Assembly (NCBI GenBank): GCA_016763075.1
Contig: JAESUM010000023.1
Span: 1 to 64,000, forward strand
Length of the DNA: 64,000 bases
Direction of reading: 5' to 3'
Source of the DNA: Pseudomonadales bacterium
Lineage (GTDB): Bacteria; Pseudomonadota; Gammaproteobacteria; Pseudomonadales; JAHRWD01
Positions 58,453 through 64,000 of the stretch are shown here, piece after piece (within the stretch, counting starts at the first letter, position 1; every line of letters starts with the position of its first letter). Made by a program: the position numbers and the translations under genes. The notes beneath the pieces are model-generated. The model saw nothing but the letters and a program-made list of their open reading frames with translations, did no database searches and was not told the origin of the DNA.

Positions 58453-59940
58453 GTGGATCTAGATTTCATGTTGAATACCTATTTTTTATTACTCGTGGGT
58501 GCGGTGTTCGGCGCATTGCTGATGCTTGCCGCCGCTTGGGTCATACGTGCTAAAAATACGGCTTCACAGCAGCACATTGTGGGGGTGCTGAATGAGCAAA
58601 ACCAACGGCTAACGCAGCAGGTTGAATCACGCGGTGTACAGATCGAGCAGCAACGAGCTGAGATTCACCAGGGGCAGTTAAGGGCAGCGGCCTCTGCTGC
58701 GCATAGGCAAGAATCTGAGCAGAACACAGCACGATTATCGCAGCAGCTCGAAGCGAAAGGCATAGAGCTAGAGCAGATCCGTGCCAGAGAGCTTGAGTTA
58801 ACTGCGCAATTATCAGCGCTTGAAACACAGCTTACCGGCGAGAAACAGCGCGCGCAGGACCAGTTAAAAATTATTACAGAGACTCGCGAGCAGCTAAACG
58901 CCCAATTTAAAACCTTGGCTAACGAGATATTCGAAGAAAAGTCCCGCTCGATGGGCGACCAAAATATTAGCCGTCTCGATCAATTATTGAAACCACTCAA
59001 AGAGCGCATTAAAGAGTTCGAGCAAAAAGTAGAGCAAACCTACGATAAAGAATCCAAAGAGCGGTTTTCTTTGGTGAAAGAGATTGAAAAACTCCAAACT
59101 CTGAATATCCAAATTAGCTCAGATGCGGTAAACCTAACGAAGGCGTTGCGTGGTGAAAGTAAAACCCAGGGGATTTGGGGCGAAGTGGTGTTAGAGCGAG
59201 TATTGGAAAAATCCGGCCTAGTAAAGGGCCGAGAATACCACGTGCAGGTCAGCATGAAGACCGAAGAGGGCAAGCGTAGCCAGCCCGATGTGGTCATTCA
59301 TTTGCCGGAACAGCGTGATGTCGTGATTGACTCAAAGGTATCGCTTACCGCATATGAGCGCTATTGCTCGGTAGAGGATAAAGCGCAGCAGAAGAAATAT
59401 TTGCAGCTGCATATTCAGTCGATTCGCGGGCATATTCGTGACCTTAGCGGTAAAGATTATCAAAACCTTGAAGGGCTTCGCTCGTTGGATTTTGTACTGA
59501 TGTTTATGCCCATTGAGGCGGCGTTTACCTTGGCGCTGCAGGAAGATCAGCAGTTGTTTCAGGATGCTTTCGATAAAAGCTTGATCATCGTTGGGCCATC
59601 TACCCTACTGGCAACTTTGCGGACGATCCAAAATATATGGCGGTATGAAAACCAGACTCAAAACGCGCAGGAAATCGCCAAAACGGCTGGTGGTTTATAC
59701 GATAAATTTGTTGGGTTAGTCACCAATTTAGACGAACTAGGCGAGCGCCTAGACAAAACCCGCGATAGTTACGACGGCGTTGTGAATAAGCTTTCAAAGG
59801 GTAAAGGTAATTTAATACGCCGCACCGAACTGCTGCGTGAGCTGGGAGCTAATACCAGCAAAACGATACCAGATAAACACCTTCAAATAGCGACAGAGCA
59901 GCCGGTTATCACGTTTAACAAAGATGCTAATAAACAGTAG
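58453..59940 (+). CDS. rmuC: DNA recombination protein RmuC
   Basis: Coiled coil then QGIWGEVVLERVLEKSGLVKGREYHVQ, DVVIDSKVSLTAYERYC, PSTLLATLRTIQNIWRYENQTQNAQEIA; GTG 58453 or ATG 58468. Confidence 0.95.
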   Translation: MDLDFMLNTYFLLLVGAVFGALLMLAAAWVIRAKNTASQQHIVGVLNEQNQRLTQQVESRGVQIEQQRAEIHQGQLRAAASAAHRQESEQNTARLSQQLEAKGIELEQIRARELELTAQLSALETQLTGEKQRAQDQLKIITETREQLNAQFKTLANEIFEEKSRSMGDQNISRLDQLLKPLKERIKEFEQKVEQTYDKESKERFSLVKEIEKLQTLNIQISSDAVNLTKALRGESKTQGIWGEVVLERVLEKSGLVKGREYHVQVSMKTEEGKRSQPDVVIHLPEQRDVVIDSKVSLTAYERYCSVEDKAQQKKYLQLHIQSIRGHIRDLSGKDYQNLEGLRSLDFVLMFMPIEAAFTLALQEDQQLFQDAFDKSLIIVGPSTLLATLRTIQNIWRYENQTQNAQEIAKTAGGLYDKFVGLVTNLDELGERLDKTRDSYDGVVNKLSKGKGNLIRRTELLRELGANTSKTIPDKHLQIATEQPVITFNKDANKQ

Positions 59941-60060
59941 GCAGAGCTAAAAACGCTACGAAAAACAGTACAAAACAAGTGTGTTGGTGGGGATAGTAGG
60001 GGTGTTTCGCGTGAGGATAGCGCAGACTGGCCTTCCAATCCGCGCTATCCAAAAAACCAC

Positions 60061-60804
60061 TCAGCTTGCGCTATCAGAACTTCCTTCAGAAGTACTTTGC
60101 AGGTGACTCCACAAACAATTTCCATCACTTTTTTTATCGATGGTCTCTAGATATTCTTGGTGTATAGCGTCTTCATCCGTGCTGGCCATAACCACCCGCA
60201 ATGGGTGGGTTAGGGTCACGGGGAGGGGTTTTTGTCGAAGGCCAGTGGTTGAGCTTTCGGCATTGCCGTCTAGTGTTAGTGCAACTTGCCCGCCGGTCAT
60301 ACGCAGGTATACGTCGGCTAGGATCTCGGCATCGAGTAGCGCGCCGTGTAACTCGCGGCTGGAGTTATCTACCTGATACCTTCGGCATAAGGCATCTAGA
60401 TTATTCTTTTGCCCCGGGTGCTTACGGCGGGCCATGACCAAGCTGTCGATAATTCGGTTGGTTTCGCCAATGGGGGTAAAACCACGGTCGATCTTGGTGA
60501 GTTCCATATTGAGGAACCCAAGGTCAAAGGGCGCGTTGTGAATGATCAGTTCTGCACCATCGATATACTCTAAAAACGCCTGGCCTATGCTTGCAAATAC
60601 TGGCTTGTCGTTTAAAAACTCTTCACTTAAACCGTGGACGGCAAGCGCCCCGGCTTCAATATCGCGTTCAGGGTTAATGTACTGGTGAAAATGGTTGCCG
60701 GTTGGTTTTCGGTTGATAAGCTCGACCGCACCAATTTCGATAATACGGTTGCCCTGTTCAACCTCTAAACCGGTGGTTTCTGTATCGAGAACAATTTGTC
60801 TCAT
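60061..60804 (-). CDS. dnaQ: DNA polymerase III epsilon subunit
   Basis: [68 protein letters not shown]. Confidence 0.97.
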   Translation of the reverse strand: MRQIVLDTETTGLEVEQGNRIIEIGAVELINRKPTGNHFHQYINPERDIEAGALAVHGLSEEFLNDKPVFASIGQAFLEYIDGAELIIHNAPFDLGFLNMELTKIDRGFTPIGETNRIIDSLVMARRKHPGQKNNLDALCRRYQVDNSSRELHGALLDAEILADVYLRMTGGQVALTLDGNAESSTTGLRQKPLPVTLTHPLRVVMASTDEDAIHQEYLETIDKKSDGNCLWSHLQSTSEGSSDSAS

Positions 60805-61250
60805 AATGCACCGTCCAAAAATGGTAATGCGCCATCGTTTGCGAGTTGATCCGCTAGTTCGTTTTCGGCGTGGCCACTGTGGCCTTTAATCCAGTGCCAG
60901 TTCACTTGGTGACGGGCGCTTTCTTGCTCAAGTGCTTTCCAAAGGTCGACATTTTTAACCGGTTTTTTGGCCGCAGTGCGCCAGTTGCGCTGCTTCCAGC
61001 CGGGCATCCATTCGGTAATGCCTTTGCGCACGTACTGGGAATCGGTGGTGAGCTCGACGTTAGACGATTTTTTAAGCGCTGCAAGGCCTTTGATAGCGGC
61101 GGTTAACTCCATTCGGTTGTTGGTGGTCATGGCTTCGCCGCCACAGAGCTTTTTTTCATGCTTTCCGCTGCGCAGGTATGCGCCCCAGCCGCCAGGGCCT
61201 GGGTTTCCTTTGCAGGCACCGTCGGTAAATATTTCTACAATTTCGCTCAT
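60801..61250 (-). CDS. rnhA: Ribonuclease HI
   Basis: [59 protein letters not shown]. Confidence 0.98.
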   Translation of the reverse strand: MSEIVEIFTDGACKGNPGPGGWGAYLRSGKHEKKLCGGEAMTTNNRMELTAAIKGLAALKKSSNVELTTDSQYVRKGITEWMPGWKQRNWRTAAKKPVKNVDLWKALEQESARHQVNWHWIKGHSGHAENELADQLANDGALPFLDGAL

Positions 61251-62068
61251 GATTTCTGTTCTGCATTCCTTTGTGGATCGCTGTCCACATGATTAAAGCT
61301 GGGTTTGGGAAGAATTAACGGTTTTAGCTCTGGGCGCTTCCAGCGGTTGCGAATAGGCGTGCGAGCACGGGTTTTTTTTGTGGCAGTGATGACGTACACC
61401 GCGCCAAAGGGCAGATTATAGCGCTCGGCTAGCATCCCAATGAAGCCAAATTTATGGGTTAACCAATGTTGTTTAATTGCTGGTTTATATACGATGAATT
61501 TTTTATGGTCAATATCGCAGTTGAGCAACGTGAGCCAATCTGTCATACGTTGAGGGCGAATAAAGTTTGCGCGCCAAGGCATAGGGTTGAACCAAAGAGA
61601 TACGAACCGCCACAACCCCCAAAGACTAATGGGATTGAAACCAATGACCACCAGTTTGCCCTCGGGGGCCAAGGTGAGTATGGCTTCGCGGATGATTTGT
61701 TGTGGATGATCTGAAAAGTCACACAGGTGGTGGATGACTAAAAGGCGGGTGTTATCGGGCACCAATGGCAACTCCGCGCCATCGGCGATAATCATTTCTG
61801 ATGGCAAAGGCGGTATTGGGTCGCATACCACGGGCGTAAGCGGTGGCCAGTACTCAATATTGACCAACGCATTGGAGCAAGGCGCTATTTGTATAGATTG
61901 TTCGCGAGTAACATCGACTGGTTTGTGGTTTTGGTCTAACGGGCCCAGTAGCGACTCGACGAGCTGTTTTTCAGCAGCTAGTATTTCTTGACCAACAACG
62001 CTGTGAAACCAGTCTTGCTGGCGCTTTGCACTGCATTTTAGAGATGCTCTTTGATTCAAAAACTTCAA
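61247..62068 (-). CDS. Class I SAM-dependent methyltransferase (rnhA-adjacent type)
   Basis: [50 protein letters not shown]; overlaps rnhA by 4 nt. Confidence 0.85.
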   Translation of the reverse strand: MKFLNQRASLKCSAKRQQDWFHSVVGQEILAAEKQLVESLLGPLDQNHKPVDVTREQSIQIAPCSNALVNIEYWPPLTPVVCDPIPPLPSEMIIADGAELPLVPDNTRLLVIHHLCDFSDHPQQIIREAILTLAPEGKLVVIGFNPISLWGLWRFVSLWFNPMPWRANFIRPQRMTDWLTLLNCDIDHKKFIVYKPAIKQHWLTHKFGFIGMLAERYNLPFGAVYVITATKKTRARTPIRNRWKRPELKPLILPKPSFNHVDSDPQRNAEQKS

Positions 62069-62347
62069 CCGGCTTAACCTGTGTTGGGGTTCTATTGAGA
62101 GGTTACGTAGCTATCATTATTCCATTTGGTTTCTTGGCATCGTTCAGTGAAACGATTATCATCAGCGGCCAAAAAATAGACAGAGGTATGGGTTTGGCGA
62201 AGGCCGACTGAATTGGAAACTGAATGTTGATTATATCTGCTTCATTAATAAATTGGGTGGCCCATAAGGAAGTTCTTATAAGCAATGATAGCCGCGCCAA
62301 ATTACGACCCGTTAGTTTTTGTGTTGCTGGGCACTTAACATAAGAAA

Positions 62348-64000
62348 ATGGCTATTTTACGTCAGTTTGAACATACCACGCTCGCGCGTTTGCTTGGCTC
62401 AGGGTTTATCGTATTTTCTGTGATAGCGATGGTTAGCGGCTGTAGCCTTCGAACCTCTTCCGTTATTAGTGAAATTAATAACGACGTAGCTACCAACAAC
62501 GCAGTAAACTCCGAATTATCGGCATCAGCTATGGTTGATCCAGCGGTGCTGAATGATGAACACAAGCGCCAAGTAGCGCCCCAACATATAGCACGCCAAC
62601 ATAGCATGCTAGTAGCGCAAGCTTGCCAATACGACGACCTTTGGGTCAGGGCTCAAAGCTCTTTTGGGTTAGACCTTTCGTCTGACGACAAACGTGTGGA
62701 TACCCACTACCGCCGGTACAAAAAACACGGCGCCTATATTACGCGTGTCAGTTTACGGGCAGATCGCTACCTGCACCATATTCTGCTTGAACTTAAAAAG
62801 CGTGATATGCCCACCGAAATCATGCTTCTGCCAATTGTTGAAAGTGCCTTTGATCCATTTGCCTATTCCCATGGCCGCGCCTCGGGTATGTGGCAATTTA
62901 TCCCCTCAACCGGCAAGTTATATGGCCTGAAGCAAAATTGGTGGTATGACGGACGCCGCGACATTGTTGCCTCAACAGCTGCCGCATTGGACTACCTTCA
63001 AATGCTGAGCAAGCATTACAAAGGCGATTGGCTACTTGCGTTGGCAGCCTATAACTCCGGTATTGGAACCGTTAATCGGGCTATTCGATACAACAAAAAG
63101 CTAGGCTTAAAAACTGATTTCTTCCACCTGAATTTACCGGCGGAAACCCGCGCATATGTGCCCAAATTGATGGCGCTGGCTAAGTTGGTAAAAGAACCTG
63201 AATTTGGCCGGCGCTATTTTGCGCCCATACCCAACACCCCTTATTTTGAAGCGATTGATACCGGTAGCCAAATTGACCTTGCGCTGGTGTCTGAATTATC
63301 CAAAACCGACATCGAAGAAATTTATCGGTTGAACCCTGGGTTCAACCGCTGGGCTACCGATCCACAAGGTCCGCATCGTATTTTGGTTCCAGTAGCTAAG
63401 GCATCATCCTTTCGCGCTGAATTAGCGGTGCTGTCGGCCACGCAAAGGGTCACATGGAAGCGCTATACGGTTAAACGAAACGATAATTTAGGCGATTTAG
63501 CCCAGCGTTTTAATACCTCGATGGATGCCATACAAACCGCTAATGAGTTGTCCGGTAATATTATTCGTACCGGCGATGCACTGCTGATACCGGTAGCGTC
63601 TACCTCTCTTGAGAATTACAGCCTCAGCGCTGATTTACGACGTAAGAAAATCCAGTCAAATCGCGCGGGGAAAACCAATCGCATCAAGCAATACTATGAG
63701 GTTCGCGCTGGCGACAGCTTTTGGATCATTGCGCAAAAGTACAATGTTGGGGTGTCGGAGCTGACCCGTTGGAACTCGGTAGCACCTAAAGATGTACTCA
63801 TGCCGGGGACTCGGCTGGTCGTTTGGCCTAAAAAGCAGCGCTCGAAATCTGACCGCTTAGGCGGCCGAAGCGGGAAAAGCCTTACGCGGAAAATCTATTA
63901 CCCAGTGCGAAACGGCGATTCCATAGCGAAAATAGCCTCACGGTTCAAAGTAAAAACCAGTGACGTGATCCGTTGGAATGAATTACAGCGCAAGAAATAC
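62348..64000 (+). CDS. mltD: Membrane-bound lytic murein transglycosylase D with LysM repeats (3' truncated by window)
   Basis: Open frame to window end (absent from ORF track): lipobox VSGCS, MLLPIVESAFDPFAYSHGRASGMWQFIPSTGKLYGLKQNWWYDGRRD, LAAYNSGIGTVNRAI, LysM YEVRAGDSFWIIAQKYNVGVSELTRWN. Confidence 0.95.
   Translation, partial: MAILRQFEHTTLARLLGSGFIVFSVIAMVSGCSLRTSSVISEINNDVATNNAVNSELSASAMVDPAVLNDEHKRQVAPQHIARQHSMLVAQACQYDDLWVRAQSSFGLDLSSDDKRVDTHYRRYKKHGAYITRVSLRADRYLHHILLELKKRDMPTEIMLLPIVESAFDPFAYSHGRASGMWQFIPSTGKLYGLKQNWWYDGRRDIVASTAAALDYLQMLSKHYKGDWLLALAAYNSGIGTVNRAIRYNKKLGLKTDFFHLNLPAETRAYVPKLMALAKLVKEPEFGRRYFAPIPNTPYFEAIDTGSQIDLALVSELSKTDIEEIYRLNPGFNRWATDPQGPHRILVPVAKASSFRAELAVLSATQRVTWKRYTVKRNDNLGDLAQRFNTSMDAIQTANELSGNIIRTGDALLIPVASTSLENYSLSADLRRKKIQSNRAGKTNRIKQYYEVRAGDSFWIIAQKYNVGVSELTRWNSVAPKDVLMPGTRLVVWPKKQRSKSDRLGGRSGKSLTRKIYYPVRNGDSIAKIASRFKVKTSDVIRWNELQRKKY

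Noticed and set aside
62103-62300. 65-aa minus-strand ORF upstream of mltD as a gloB remnant
   Set aside because: No metallo-beta-lactamase motifs in the translation; only synteny expectation suggested it.

Overview
This is a 64-kb chromosomal window from a gammaproteobacterium. The gene content (cmoAB, leuA, holD-like/rimI, amgK/murU, lptD-surA-pdxA-ksgA-apaH, dapE, glpK, selO, rmuC, dnaQ-rnhA, mltD) suggests a marine/cellvibrionales-like lineage, but that placement is inference. Most of the window is ordinary housekeeping synteny mixed with scattered lipid/xenobiotic catabolism genes (thiolase + DUF35, acyl-CoA ligase, SDR, BVMO, alpha/beta hydrolases). I found no CRISPR array, rRNA, tRNA, prophage or intact mobile element, and no convincing new multi-gene defence or biosynthetic system. 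The most notable observations come from reading around the ORF track. (1) pdxA has no ATG/GTG/TTG able to include its conserved N-terminus and appears to start at ATT with a well-spaced AGG. (2) cydB/cioB is split by a +1 shift at a CCCC run. (3) An alpha/beta hydrolase is interrupted by a single in-frame TAG. (4) A SAM-methyltransferase and a small Sel1-like gene each carry a 1-nt frameshift. (5) A decayed IS256-family transposase relic lies inside the block that separates murU from amgK. (6) A second, truncated copy of the 5' end of the ycaQ-like gene lies about 1.7 kb from the intact one. (7) A perfect TTTGACAA-TGCG-TTGTCAAA palindrome lies in the divergent marR/MFS promoter region. (8) An 11-copy TTCCTG microsatellite lies just upstream of a GGDEF gene. 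(9) A periplasmic chorismate mutase-cyclohexadienyl dehydratase fusion is present. The single-nucleotide frameshifts could be assembly errors; this cannot be resolved without reads.
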